NCBI GenBank assembly: GCA_030533445.1
Contig: CM060075.1
Location: 35,856,196 to 35,920,195, forward strand
Length of the DNA stretch: 64,000 bases
From: Cyprinodon diabolis
Lineage: Eukaryota > Chordata > Actinopteri > Cyprinodontiformes > Cyprinodontidae
Direction of reading: 5' to 3'
Shown here: positions 9,850 to 21,644 of the stretch, piece by piece
Layout of the letters: each line of letters opens with the position of its first letter
Numbering within the stretch: position 1 is the stretch's first letter
Notes under the pieces: model-generated
The model's input: the letters and a program-made list of their open reading frames with translations, nothing else
The model's database searches: none
Told to the model about the DNA's origin: nothing
Translations under genes and position numbers: made by a program

Positions 9850-12800
9850 AGTTTTACTTACAGGTCCTTACTCTGAATTTTTAGATGAGTTTTCAGAGTT
9901 CCTTTCTGATTTGGTATTAAATACTGACAGGGTCATCATAGTGGGAGATTTTAACATCCATGCTGACATTGAAGGCGATAGCTTAAGAGCAGCCTTTAAT
10001 GCTATCTTAGACACTATTGGCTTTGTTCAAAATGTGAATAGTCCCACACATTCTCATCTTCATACTTTGGATCTTGTGCTGACATACGGCATAGAATGTG
10101 AAGAAATAATAGTATTTCCTCACAACCCTGTCCTCTCTGACCACTTTCTAATAACCTTCAGGATTACTTTAACAGAGTTCTCCTCCCCCAAAAGAAGGTT
10201 CAATTTTAGTAGATCTTTATCAGATGGTGCAGTTATAAATTTTAAAGAATCTGCTTCACTTTCTCTCTCCTCTGTGTCGCTGAGCAGTGCTGCAGAGTGC
10301 AAAAGCATAGCTTATTCCCCTTCACAGGTTGATGATTTTGTTGATGGGGTTGCTAGTTCTCTGCGTACTGCCTTAGACAACGCAGCTCCCTTGAAAATGA
10401 AAACCGTTGAAAATAGAAAGCTTGCTCCTTGGTTTAATGCAGAGCTGTGTACTTTGAAGCAAAATGCTAGGAAACTGGAGAGAAAATATCGCTCCACAGG
10501 CCTGCGGGAGTCCTTCCTAGTCTGGAAAAATGGTTTACTGCTGTATAAGAGGACCCTTTGTAAAGCAAGAGCAGCATACTTCTCCTCATTAATAGAGGAG
10601 AATAAGAATAATCCTAGATTTCTTTTTAATACAGTTGCCAAACTCACCCAGAGCCATAGCTCTGTTGAACCGTCCATTCCACCTGCTCTTAGCAGCAATG
10701 ATTTTATGGGATTCTTTATAAATAAGATTGATCTTATTAAAAATAAGATCATAAGCACTCCTCTATCCGCGATTGTACCTGAGGTAGTCATGGAATCTGA
10801 ACCGGGTTTAGACTGCTTTGATCCAGTTGAACTTTCTGAATTAGCAAAATTATTGTCTTCATCTAAGCCTTCAACTTGTATGTTAGATCCAGTTCCAACC
10901 AGGTTATTTAAGGAGGTATTCCCTTTGATCTCCTCCTCCATTTTAGATGTGATTAATCTATCTCTGTTACAGGGATATGTACCTAAAGCTTTTAAGGTTG
11001 CTGTAATTAAACCTCTGCTTAAGAAACTGTCTCTTGACCCAGATGACTTGGTTAATTATAGACCTATATCCAATCTTCCTTTCTTATCCAAAATTCTTGA
11101 GAAAGTAGTTGCCAAACAACTTTGCGACCACTTACACCATAATGAACTTTTTGAAGAGTTTCAGTCTGGCTTTAGAGCTCATCATAGCACTGAAACAGCT
11201 CTGGTGAAAGTCACTAATGATATTCTCATGGCCTCAGATAATGGACTCGTATCTGTGCTTGTCCTGTTGGATCTTAGTGCTGCGTTTGATACAGTTGACC
11301 ATAATATTATTTTAGAAAGACTTGAATATTTTGTTGGAATTAAAGGAACAGCACTAGACTGGTTTAAATCTTATCTATCTGATCGAATTCAGTTTGTTTA
11401 TGTTAATGATAGATCTTCAACACGCTCAAAGGTTACCTGTGGAGTACCACAGGGATCAGTGCTAGGACCAATTCTCTTTACTTTATACATGCTCCCAATT
11501 GGTAGAGTTATTAGACAGCATGGGATTAATTTCCACTGTTATGCTGATGATACCCAGCTATATCTGTCTATAAATCCAGATGAAGCTAACCCATTACATA
11601 GATTACAGGCATGTCTTGAAGACATAAAAACCTGGATGACTCTTAACTTTCTGCTTCTGAATGCAGACAAAACAGAAGTTATAGTCTTTGGACCAGAGTC
11701 TCTGAAAAAGAAGCTGATTAGCCAGTCACTTCATTTGGATGGGATTAAACTGATTTCAGATAATAAAGTAAAAAATCTTGGTGTTATTTTTGATCAGGAC
11801 CTGTCATTTAAATCCCAGATCAAAGAGGTTTCTAGAATTTCCTTCTTTCATCTGAGGAATATTGCAAAAATTAGAAATCTCCTGTCCAGGGGTGATGCTG
11901 AGAAACTAGTCCATGCATTTGTTACTTCAAGGCTGGACTATTGTAATTCTTTACTATCAGGAAGTCCACAAACTGTAGTTAAAAGCCTTCAGCTGATCCA
12001 AAATGCTGCAGCCAGAGTTCTGATGAAAATTAAAAAGAGAGATCATATCTCTCCTATCCTGGCTTCTCTTCATTGGCTTCCTGTTAAATCAAGAATTGAA
12101 TTTAAAATCCTCCTTCTCACATATAAAGCCTTAAATGGCCAAGCTCCATCTTATATCAGAGATCTGATTGTTCCTTATGTTCCTAACAGAGCACTTCGCT
12201 CTCAATCTGCAGGTTTACTAGTGGTTCCTAGAATTTCTAAAAGTAGAATGGGAGGCAGATCTTTTAGTTATCAGTCTCCTCTCCTGTGGAACCAACTACC
12301 AGTTTTAGTCCGTGAGGCAGACACTCTCTCTACTCTGTCTACTTTTAAGACTAGGCTTAAAACTTTCCTTTTTGATAAAGCTTATAGTTAGGGTGGCTCA
12401 GGTTATCCTGAGCTGTCTTTAAAGTTATGCTGCTATAGGCTTAGACTTTTGGAGGACATAGGGACCCCCATTTCATCTTTCTGCTTCATTCTCTCTCTGT
12501 TCTCCTATTCTGCAGAATCTGTTAGTTCAATCTCTAACGTTCTGCTCTCTCTGCTTTTCCTCAGAGTAGCTTTGCCTCGTCTGTTCCTGTTTGGCTGTGA
12601 CGTCATCCAGGAAAGAAACATCAGCTGTGCTGCTTCCATCAACACCCTTGTTTGTAGATGTTGGAGATTGGCCTGTTTTCCAGTGTGGTCCTGTTTCTCT
12701 GGCCGTGGCTGGGTGGATGTGCTCTCTTCATCCTCTGGCATGGGAGCTGCCTTGGAGCTCGTCTGCCTGGCTGTGTGTTTCCTGGACGGGGCCGCCTTTT

Positions 12801-13112
12801 ACAGCTGCTTTTTGTATCTCTGCTTCTGTCTCCTTGAACCCCAGTCGGCCTCGGCAGATGGCCGCTCACACTGAGCCTGGTTCTGCTGGAGGTTTCTTCC
12901 TGTTAAAAGGGAGTTTTTCCTCTCCACTGTCGCTGCAAGCATGCTTAGTATGAGGGATTGTATTTGAGTCAATGAGTCAATGCAATCAACTGGTTTTCCT
13001 TAGATAGAAAACTTTGTATCAATTTGACTGTATGATCTGGTTGAACTGTAAAGTGCCTTGAGATGACATGTGTTGTGAATTTGGCGCTATATAAATAAAC
13101 TGAATTGAATTG
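9850..13112 (+). mobile_element. L2-clade LINE, 5'-truncated, with intact 3' end
   Basis: The element enters within the endonuclease coding region at about 9850 and runs through ORF2 and the 3' UTR to the tail ATAAACTGAATTGAATTG at about 13095-13112. The 3' UTR contains blocks that recur elsewhere in the window (at 16195-16375 and 47821-47928), including the TGCAATCAACTGGTTTTCC and CTTGAGATGACATGTGTTG segments. ORF1 and most of the endonuclease are missing, so it is a truncated insertion. I could not identify a reliable target duplication, which is usual for L2. Confidence 0.9.
9911..12391 (+). CDS. L2 ORF2 protein: end of endonuclease plus reverse transcriptase
   Basis: This 826-codon open frame encodes most of ORF2p of an L2/CR1-group LINE, the enzyme that nicks the target and primes reverse transcription there. 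The frame is open upstream of 9911 to about 9806 (a [14 protein letters not shown] stretch precedes it), so 9911 is not a true start; the native start is lost. Residues 10-15 carry the endonuclease VGDFN block and residues 76-78 the SDH block that completes the exonuclease-endonuclease-phosphatase fold. Reverse-transcriptase motifs follow: NYRPISNLP (about 387-395), [33 protein letters not shown] and the catalytic YADD at 544-547. The C-terminus ends in the family-typical [15 protein letters not shown]. No stop or frameshift interrupts it, suggesting modest age, but loss of the N-terminal endonuclease part makes it inactive as an independent element. Confidence 0.9.
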   Translation: MVLNTDRVIIVGDFNIHADIEGDSLRAAFNAILDTIGFVQNVNSPTHSHLHTLDLVLTYGIECEEIIVFPHNPVLSDHFLITFRITLTEFSSPKRRFNFSRSLSDGAVINFKESASLSLSSVSLSSAAECKSIAYSPSQVDDFVDGVASSLRTALDNAAPLKMKTVENRKLAPWFNAELCTLKQNARKLERKYRSTGLRESFLVWKNGLLLYKRTLCKARAAYFSSLIEENKNNPRFLFNTVAKLTQSHSSVEPSIPPALSSNDFMGFFINKIDLIKNKIISTPLSAIVPEVVMESEPGLDCFDPVELSELAKLLSSSKPSTCMLDPVPTRLFKEVFPLISSSILDVINLSLLQGYVPKAFKVAVIKPLLKKLSLDPDDLVNYRPISNLPFLSKILEKVVAKQLCDHLHHNELFEEFQSGFRAHHSTETALVKVTNDILMASDNGLVSVLVLLDLSAAFDTVDHNIILERLEYFVGIKGTALDWFKSYLSDRIQFVYVNDRSSTRSKVTCGVPQGSVLGPILFTLYMLPIGRVIRQHGINFHCYADDTQLYLSINPDEANPLHRLQACLEDIKTWMTLNFLLLNADKTEVIVFGPESLKKKLISQSLHLDGIKLISDNKVKNLGVIFDQDLSFKSQIKEVSRISFFHLRNIAKIRNLLSRGDAEKLVHAFVTSRLDYCNSLLSGSPQTVVKSLQLIQNAAARVLMKIKKRDHISPILASLHWLPVKSRIEFKILLLTYKALNGQAPSYIRDLIVPYVPNRALRSQSAGLLVVPRISKSRMGGRSFSYQSPLLWNQLPVLVREADTLSTLSTFKTRLKTFLFDKAYS

Positions 13113-13119
13113 AAATTGT

Positions 13120-15610
13120 TTCCATCAAGACACCTGAGCCGCTTTGATAAGCTCCAATCGCTCAGTGTGAAAAATAGCTGATACTAGGCTGTTCTCTACA
13201 CCCAGTCTGTTCCTTTGCTTGGTTTTGATGTGTCAAAGCTGAAGGGGAACTCAAAAATACAAGAAAAACTTACTTTTTCGTTGATAAAAGCTTGTTTAGT
13301 TTTTCAACTGGGTCCTCAGAAAGACCCTTATTACTCGTAAAACTGCGAAAATGGTGCACAAAGCACAAATACGACTGCTATAAACTCAACATATACGAAG
13401 ATGTCATCTTCCCAGTTCAATATCGTAGCACAGTGAGGGACAGATGAAACACCTTTTCTAACAAGTTTAGAGCCATCGCTATCCGATCTAGATAAATGCT
13501 GACCTAATTGAACCAAGAATGAGTAGCAGCATTAGCTTAGTGACAGAAGTTAACATCAAATGTCAGGGAAACTTGTCTATAATATAGAAAGAGTGACAAC
13601 AAAGATAAAAGAAAATAGTGCTCTCAGTAGTCACGTCTGGCATTGAAATATTAAAAAAATGGGCCTTCATTGATTCTAGTTCTTATTATCCAGAATAGAA
13701 AATGAAACTTAAATCAGTTTCAAAATATTGCTAAATCTTTGTGTTCTAATTAAATGCTTTGTGTTCTAATTAAAATCTTTATCTCCTAAAGCAAAATTTA
13801 AAAAGTCCCTTGTTTTTCACTTTCTAATACCCATTTAAAAAAAACAAATGACCAAAAAATGTATTGACCCTTTATGCTTCTACCCTCTTCATCTACAGTT
13901 CCAACACCCTAGTCTGACAATCTCTGGAGAAATAATATATGCAAGAACACCATCCACTAGTGCTGCACTTGACCAAAAACATCAGGACTCCTTTGTTATC
14001 ACACTGCTGCATCTTAGCTGGATGAAGGTGCCTTATCACAGGACACATCCTCCCAGCCTGTTCAACATTTTAACTATTACTTCTTCAGACAGATTCAGTA
14101 AGCATTTATAGCTCTACTGCTTTTGAACTATTTTCAATTTGTTTTAACAGTCGTTTGCTGTTCTTTTTGTCCAAATGCTTACATTTGCATGTGACTTACG
14201 TCTGTTCTACTCACACCGAAACTCATCATTTACCAATCTTCATTTATCTATCTTCTTTTCTTCTGAAGCCACTTACTGCACTGTAAAAAAGCTTGCCTGA
14301 CAGTTAATAATTTTTAATCCAAGAAGTGACAAAAAAGCAGGTTTTGGTGCTTTTCTCTACAGACATTTCAAAGAGAAGTTTATGTGAAAACCCAACAGAA
14401 ACTAGAAGCACATCAATATATATGCAGTATAAGAGTGAAATAATGAGTACTTATGGTCCTTAACTTATAGAAGGTTTTAAAGTTTCAAATGCCTTAGGAA
14501 AAAAAAAAACAGATTAGCCTTACATGTAATCTAACTTCAGCTCACTAGTATAACTGGCAGTCATCAAAACATAAAGGCAGGTTTCCAGCCCAGTTTGGCA
14601 CACCCAACCATATTTCTCCTTAAAATATGAAGGCAGGGTCAGTCAAACTTTAAACAACAACTCTGGCTGCAGAGATCTGAATATAGGATACATTTCTTCT
14701 TTAAAACACTCATTAATAGAGGCAAACCTTTATGATTGGTTTATGACAGTAATATAGATATTAGAAATTATCCAGACTGGACTTATTAAGGAAATTTCTT
14801 GTTGGAATAAAGGTGTGTCAATTCTTTTAATATTTGGACATTAAAGGACCACTTTAGAGACCTGAATCATCATTGAAGACAGATGTTGAGTCCATATAGT
14901 GGTAATTACACCAATAAATGCCTCTTTACAGGAAACATTGGCTATATATTCCCAATGCTGCTTCTCTTCAATAAACAGCATCCAACAGTCTGTCTGGATG
15001 GGGAAACAAAGTAAAGAGCAAATAATTACATATCAAAGAATTAAACCAAATGAAAGTATGTGACCTCTTCATGCAGACTCCTGTCTGCTTTATATTTGTG
15101 TCTGTGCAAAACTTTTCATTTTCAACTTGGTTTCATATCCCGTAACTGCCTTCCTCCCTCCCTCCCTCGTCTCTCTAAAACCTCTGGCTCAAAGCTCATC
15201 GTCCTGCTTCAGAACACACACATGCTTACACACCCACAGCAGAAAGAGTGCAAATGAGAACACAATTGATCTTTTAACCGGGTCCACTATTCAGGACTGT
15301 TTGGATTTCAGGATGTCTTCATCGCCTCAAAGTGCAAAGTTTTTGCTTAGTCTGGGGCAGAAATTAAAACTTAAACATATTCAAGTGATGGGTTAATATC
15401 AAGATTAGACAGAAGAGAAAAATAACTTGAACGACATAGATCCAAGACATTTGACATTTTTTAAACAAGGAGATAGAAAATGGACTATGAATGGAGTTCG
15501 AAAGCCAGAAATTAATTAAAAATTTCTGATTGATCCTCAAGCCATCAAGCTGTACAACTCCTCACTTGGGGGAAGGAGGATGTGATAGGAAGAGGGACAA
15601 GGGTCAACAC
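13120..15610. other. AT-rich spacer, nothing recognised
   Basis: No gene or element border could be supported. A direct repeat of GTGTTCTAATTAAA occurs at about 13740-13775. A CCCTCC run sits at about 15152-15168. The open frames at 13848-14111 and 15060-15396 lack recognisable features. Confidence 0.5.
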
Positions 15611-15619
15611 CCCCCTCCT

Positions 15620-16012
15620 TGGATATCTTATGCAAAACATTACCTATTGTCTCTTGTGTGCAATATTCTACTCTCTCACTGTGCAACAACACATGCCAGC
15701 TACTATGTAGCCTGTGTAATTTTTAACATTTTTAAAAGGCCAATACATTTCTGCAGTACAAGTGCAATAATCCAAGTCAACTATTGTGTAGCCTTCCTAT
15801 AGCTCTCTACTGTGCAGATATTTTTATATCTAAGGGAAACATGTAGCAGGACATTATAACTTTTTTTATATATCTTTTTGTACTATCTACACCTTTTTAT
15901 ACTGTCTGTTGTATTTTTATCTTTATCTTCATCTTGCTTTAACTCTTTGTGTTCTACATAAGCTACTGGAACCAGTATTTCCCTGAAGGAGTAATCCCAA
16001 GGGATAAATAAA
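15620..16012 (+). mobile_element. Possible Rex1-like LINE 3' UTR/tail
   Basis: The sequence has repeated GTGCAA motifs followed by T-rich DNA and an ending of the form CCCTGAAGGAGTAATCCC then GGGATAAATAAAGTT. That order resembles the 3' UTRs of Rex1-group fish LINEs, which commonly end with an ATTTCCC...GGGATCAATAAAGT block. There is no coding part, so the call rests on the tail only. Confidence 0.4.
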
Positions 16013-16194
16013 GTTGAGTGTAAGTCTAAAGTCTGGTTTATGCTCAGAAACCAGGTCATCTGAGTGTGTGTTGTAGTTAACGCAGATATGTCCCTCCCAC
16101 TTCCGCAGACACTCTGGTGCACCAACCCAACTGTAGGTGACTGCAGACAGTGCTCCAGATAGTGTCGCAGGTTGGAGAGAAAGGAGGCTTCTGA

Positions 16195-16376
16195 CCCTGG
16201 GATTGCATTCGAGTCCATGAGTCGATGCAATCAACTGGTTTTTCTTAGATAGAAAGCTTTGAATCAATTTGATAGTATGATCTGGTGAACTTTAAAGTGC
16301 CTTGAGATGACATGTGTTGAATTGGCGATATATAAATAGACTGAATAGAACTGAATTGATTTGCAATTCAATTTAA
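16195..16376 (+). mobile_element. L2 3' tail fragment
   Basis: This copy aligns by eye with the 3' UTR of the L2 at 12960-13112: it has GATGCAATCAACTGG, the TTAGATAGAAAGCTTTG block, GTGCCTTGAGATGACATGTG and a GACTGAATAGAACTGAATTG end. It is a severely 5'-truncated insertion. Confidence 0.88.
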
Positions 16377-16379
16377 TTT

Positions 16380-17580
16380 GGGAATTTCAACAATCTCCAG
16401 TAGTCAGCTGCAAGGTGTTTCCAAATGGCTGGGTAATGTGGGTAATGACAGAAACTCTGGCTGTAGTGGCGTCCACAATATCTGGTACATCTCGGACACT
16501 ATCCCAGATACAGGATGCTAGTTTGTCGCTGTGTGCAGCAGTCTGTGGCCAGTCTTTCGGATACACTCACGGGTGAACTGTGTGTCATCTGACGTTGGAT
16601 GAGGGGTTGTAGACGGTTTCTGATTGTCCCATCTTGTGTTGTGGTGTGGAATAAAATTGCACAGACCATGCTTCAAATTTGGTCATAAATCAAAAAAATC
16701 TGTGTCATACCTGCAAAACCTGTTCTGTTTAATCCAATTGGAAAATTCAGCATTCAACCACTTAAGGCAGCACCTACTGTAGATGGTTTTGAGACAAATA
16801 TCAAAGAGCTAAAAGCGTTCTTGTGAAAATGTAAAAAATTACACAGTACCAATTAAAGAACCATTTAGACAGTTAATCTGCAAATAAAGTTTATTTGGGG
16901 CAAGTAAAATGTTTATAAATTAAAAGAAAAATCCTCTTGCTTAAAAAAGAAAACCAAAGATATGCAAATGAAGAATTTCACTGGCATAATTCAAATCCAA
17001 AATCTAGCTCAACAATTGCTGACATCATTCCATTATTTTATCACAATAAATTTGCATTACACCTAAACCTACTTTCTACATATGACCATCAACAACCATA
17101 TAAGCTGCTTCTAATACACAATTTTGTTGCAATTGATTTACTTCGACAGCAGCAGGGAGAAAACAAGATTTCTTCTGATCCTGCTGCTTTGTCATACTTA
17201 AATGAATGATGCAATATTTTTAATAAAGATCATAAACTGAGTAAATTTAATATAAATACAATATTTAATTTTTAACACTTAGTAACTTAAATCTATATGA
17301 AAAAGTATGAGTATCATTTAATTAATTATAATTTAATGATGATGAAGCACATTGTACAGTTTTCCCTGTTTATCAAGCTTTTCAATTTTTTAACATTAGA
17401 AATTGTTGATATTTTTGTAGATTATACATAAATATTATATATTAGGAATCAAACATTTTAGATTAAAGTGCAAAGAAACATAATTGGCTTTGAGAATGCA
17501 TCCATATCTTTATTGTATGCTAACTTTTTTTGCATGGGGCTGCAAAGAAGTTAGTTGCTAACAGTATTGTTTAATGGTTC
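16380..17580. other. AT-rich spacer, nothing recognised
   Basis: I could not assign this stretch. A slightly GC-richer part at about 16400-16680 might be an old transposon fragment, but I saw no terminal repeats. The rest is AT-rich. Confidence 0.45.
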
Positions 17581-17584
17581 AGCT

Positions 17585-17755
17585 GCAGGGTACATTCTTA
17601 ACAGGTCTTCAGGCCACCCAAATCCAAATACAGACATACTTAAGCACAGACGTGCACATGTGGTCATTGTAGAAAATCTGATTTACTTATGCAAGCTTTT
17701 GGACTGGGGGAGTTCTGGATCGAGCCCTTGGGTGGACTACAAACCATAGTGCTAC
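17585..17755 (-). mobile_element. Diverged tRNA-derived SINE relic (same family as 55.6 kb copy)
   Basis: Read on the plus strand, GCAGGGTACATTCTTAACAG, CAGGTCTTCAGGCCA and TTTTGGACTGGGGGAG line up in order with GCGGGGTACATCCTGGACAG, CAGGTCGCCAGTCCA and TTTTTGGACTGTGGGACG of the SINE at 55619-55990. It is strongly diverged and lacks both ends. Confidence 0.5.
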
Positions 17756-17759
17756 CCTA

Positions 17760-18765
17760 AAAACATAATAAATATCAGATATTAAACATGATCTTACAGA
17801 TGTTTATTTCCCTTGATATGGCCTCTAAACACATTTGGACTTTGTTACAAAAAACAGTATAAGGGAAGCATTTATTGTTTGGTGCTGTTTGATTCTGTCT
17901 TTTTCTTCTTGTTGAATTAAACCACATCCCTTTTTTTCTTCTCGCTCATTGACTTCTGCCAGGTTTTCTGACAGATTTAATTTGGTGAGCTTTGGCTCAG
18001 GTTTGACTCAGTGAGCCGGTCCAGATTGCACCGACCAAATCAAACACCTTCGGTAAAGAGAGAAAAGAAGTCTGCTGTAGGGCTCCGGTAGGTCTGGAGC
18101 AGCTTGGTGGGTCAGCCATTCCAGTTTCCTATGTGCCTGAACCACAAGATGATTTCTGAATGACCGTCAAGCTACCTCAATGGTGGTCCAGCTCAAGGTG
18201 AAAGATTGTTTTAATTTGCCTTAGAGTGATCAAACTGAAAAGAATCTTTCTGAAACGCTATTATGAAACAAAAAATACCATTTTTTTTTTTTTATGAATA
18301 GAATAGGGATGGTTTTCATAACTAAAACTTAGCCACTAACTTGAAAAAGTACAAGGTTAAAATAGAAAAAAAAAGTTGAAGGTCTCATTTAGAAAATTAT
18401 GAGTTATTATGCATATATTTGGGTGTAAATATTAAGAAATTTCAAGAAACCTGATGTTGAAGTGTTGATGTCTTGTGGTGTAAGAAGTATTAAAGAGTAG
18501 ATCCTATAAGGATTTACTTAATAAATTATAAGATTTAAGTGTAAAAATGATTTCTACAAAGTATAGAGAAAAACTTCAAATGCATTTTTGTTTAAATTAC
18601 AGACTTTTAAGAGTAAGAATGTGCCTGTTTTATATCAGATATCAGAAGACAATAGACTAAGTAGAGATGAGAGAGAACCAGCAGCAGTCTAGATAACCTC
18701 TTTCCAAAGCAAAGGTATGCAGAATCCCAACCCAACACAGTGAGATCCGACTAAAGTTCAAAACA
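17760..18765. other. AT-rich spacer, nothing recognised
   Basis: There is a moderately GC-richer patch near 17980-18150 with GTGAGC-type motifs, but no gene or element could be supported. Confidence 0.45.
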
Positions 18766-18769
18766 GCTC

Positions 18770-19022
18770 AGCAATATTCAACAATAACAGAATGGAATGA
18801 AAATGCACAATGTCTGATCAGGATCAATTGCAGCTGCAGGATTTAGGTGATGGGGTCAACATTTGGCATAAAGGTAAAAGTTAATCAATTCTGCTTGTTT
18901 CAACAACTGGTGGTATTGGTGTGATAATGTGGATACATTTTTGGCTTACTTTGGACCATTGATGGTCAAATGAACACCACACCCTACCTGAATATATTTA
19001 CCAATGTCTCCATTCATCTAAC
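18770..19022 (+). pseudogene. Tc1-like transposase fragment (second family), heavily decayed
   Basis: On the plus strand, GTTTCAACAACTGGTGGTAT, TGTGATAATGTGGATAC and CACACCCTACCTGAATAT follow each other as in the catalytic core of a common fish Tc1 family (regions corresponding to the GGGSIMVWG and later residues). Stops and frameshifts are abundant. The inverted repeats were not found, and the third Tc1 lies immediately downstream. Confidence 0.5.
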
Positions 19023-19174
19023 TTAGTTAAAAAAGGTTGTCGAAAAGATATCTTAATATATTTTTTAGATGTGCAAGTTGAATATATAATCTTAAATGAT
19101 GAGCAGAACTGTTTTGTTCGTCGTCAGATTTGTGACGTATTTCCCCCTGGGGCGCAATAAACTTAATTAAACTG

Positions 19175-20460
19175 ATTGAACTTGATTAGCAAAGGCACAC
19201 AGCTGTCTATATAAGACCTTACAGCTTACAGTGCATGTCAGAGCAAACGAGGATCATGAGTTTGAATTAACTGCCAAAGGAGCTCAGAGACAGAATTGTG
19301 GCAAGGCACAGATCTGGCTAAGGTTTCAAAAGAATTTCTTTGGCACTCAAGGTTTCTAAGAGGACAGTGGCCTTCATAATCCTTAAATGGGAGAAGTTTG
19401 GGATTACCAGAACTCTCCCTAGACCTGGCTGTCCAGCCACATTGAGCAATCATGAGAGAAAAGCCTTGGTGTGAGAGGTAAAGAAGAACCCAAAGATCAC
19501 TGTGACTGAGCTCCAGAGATGAAGTAGGGAGATGGGAGAAAGTTTCACAAAGTCAACTATCACTGCAGCCCTCCGCCAATCTGGGCTTTATGGCAGGGTG
19601 GCAAGACACATGAAAGCCTGCATAGAGTTTGCCAAAAAAAACACATGAAGGGCTCTCAGACCTCAGAATGAAGTTTCTCTGGTCTGATGAGACAAAGAAT
19701 GAACTTTCTGCATTAATTCTAAGGGGTATGTGTGGAGAAAATCAGGCACTGCTCATCACCTGCCCAATACAATCCCAACAATGAAACATGGTGGTGGCAG
19801 CATCATGCTGTGGGGATGTTTTTCAGCTGCAGGGAAAGTACGAATGGTTGCAATTGAAGGAAAGATTAATGTAGCCAAGTACAGAGATATGCTGAAAGAT
19901 AAGGTCTTCCAGAGTGCTCAGGACATCAGACTGGACCGAAGGTTCACCTTCAAACAAGACAATGACCCAAATCACACAGCTAAAATAACAGAGGAGTGGC
20001 TTGGGAACAACAGACAAAGCCCTGACATAAACCCAATTGAGCACCTCTGGAGAGACCTGAAAATGGCTGTCCAGCAACGCTCACCATCCAACGTGACAGA
20101 ACTGGAGAGGATCTGCAAGGAAGAATGGCAGAGGAGGATCCTCAAATCCAGGTTTGAAAAACTTTGCATCATTCCCAAAAAGACTCATGGTTATACAAGC
20201 TAAAAAGGGTGCTTCTACGCAATACTTAGCCAAGTGTCTGAATACTTATGACAATGTGATATTTCAGTTTTTCTGTTTTTTATAGAATTCACACACTCAA
20301 TTCACAACATTTTTACATTTCTGTTTTTTTTTTTGTCAAGATGGGGTGCTGAGTGTACATTAATGAGAAATAAAATTGATTTTAAGAAATGGCAGCAATG
20401 AAGTAAAGAGTGAAAAATTTAAAGGAATCATAATACTTTCCATACCCACATTGCACTGAC
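19175..20460 (+). mobile_element. Tc1-like DNA transposon lacking its 5' terminus
   Basis: The body starts near AAAGGCACACAGCTGTC (about 19192) and ends in a 3' terminal region with GGGGTGCTGAGTGTACATTA (about 20344) and ATACTTTCCATACCCACATT (about 20432-20452). These match the 3' part of a widespread fish Tc1 family. The corresponding 5' inverted repeat is absent; instead a LINE-like ending (CCCCTGGGGCGCAATAAAC, 19145-19163) abuts the body. The copy is therefore a one-ended relic. Confidence 0.85.
19238..20203 (+). pseudogene. Tc1-like transposase, broken, with catalytic-loop deletion
   Basis: The transposase of the preceding element. The N-terminal DNA-binding part (19240-19480) can be followed only across several frames and stops. 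The first catalytic aspartate is recognisable in the LWSDET segment at about 19680-19695. The longest clean frame, 19730-20203, carries GGGSIMLWGCFSAAG, the second catalytic aspartate in KQDNDPNHTAK, and INPIEHLWRDLK with the glutamate. Only 26 residues separate that D and E, whereas the family has 34, so eight codons were deleted between GNN and RQSPD. This in-frame loss in the active-site spacing would by itself abolish DD34E geometry. The C-terminal ELERICKEEWQR region is intact. Confidence 0.87.
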
Positions 20461-20464
20461 TATA

Positions 20465-21310
20465 TATGTATATATTTTCCTATTTTCCCATAAGTTAAAT
20501 ACTGAGACTAAAATAAATATGTAATAAGTTTTTCTTGTAATAGTGACAAAATAGGAGAAAGGAGGAAATAATATCATAAACTATAGCCTGACCTTGAGAA
20601 TTTAAAATGTTTAAGCTCAATGTTCCTCTAATGTTTTAATATTTCTCCTCTTTCTTCTCACAATTCTTTGCAAATGGCAACGTATAGTGTTTCTCCAGAA
20701 TCTTGCTCATTATTACATAGAACGTAAAATGTGGTGTGTATATATTTTGCAGGTTTTAAAAGCCCAGTCAATGAACTGAGCTGATGTTCTGTTTGATTGT
20801 CAGTAAGGGTGTTTCTGTCCAGGTGTGATTGTGTGTTTTTAATGGTGTGGCCAAGTATTTGTAATATTTTGGGACAGTGAAAGGCCAATTTCCCAGGAAT
20901 ACACTACTTTGTCAGGACCTATAGGTATTTGTGGTATGTAATCAACTTATTCAATATGGCAAGGATCTCTCCTTGGTTTGAAGGTTTAGGACAAAGGTGT
21001 GAAATGAGTTTAGTTTATGGTTAGATATAAATTGCTAATATTTTGTAGGGGTAAAGGTCTAGGTTAGGGCATACTCTATAAATTAATGGGAATTGATTGA
21101 AAGTCAATAGAAAGTTACTGTGAGAATAATATGTGAGTTCTGACTGCAGAACTCAATGGATTTTCTTTTTCCCTATGCAAGTGGTACAAGCAGTGCACTG
21201 TCTGGATGGGTTGGTCTGTAGCAGTCAGCCTGTAACAATCAGTACTTTATTGGGCTTGTGCAGAGTAAACTAAGTTAGAATCTGTTAGACTGCACTCCTC
21301 AATATCTGTC
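20465..21310. other. AT-rich spacer, nothing recognised
   Basis: No feature could be supported. The minus-strand frame at 20658-20888 shows no family features. Confidence 0.5.
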
Positions 21311-21314
21311 CTTA

Positions 21315-21640
21315 TGGTAAATGGTAAATGGCATGTACTTATATAGTGCCTTTATTCAAGCCAGGAAGATTTAACCAAAGCGCTTTACACTACATTCATT
21401 CACCCATTCATGCACACACTGATGGTGGCAAGCTACATTGTAGCCACAGCTGCCCTAGGGCTCACTGACAGAAGCGGGGCTGCCGTACACTGGCACCACC
21501 GGGCCCTCTGACCACCATCAGTAGACAATGCAGGTTAAGTGCCCAAGGACACAACGACACTGAAAGTCGGGGTCGGGGCTTGAACCGTCAATCCTTATAT
21601 TTCAGGGCAAACTCCTACATCCAACGCCACTGTCGCCACT
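21315..21640 (-). mobile_element. tRNA-derived SINE, minus strand
   Basis: On the minus strand the head carries a B-box-like GACGGTTCAAGCCCC (about 21576-21590), and the body ends at 21315 with the TACCATTTACCATTTACC-type tail. In plus orientation the order TGGTAAATGG, TTATATAGTGCC, AAAGCGCTTTACACTACATT, CACACTGATGG, AAGGACACAACGACAC is that of a very common teleost SINE family. No target duplication was identified. Confidence 0.8.
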
Positions 21641-21644
21641 TAGC

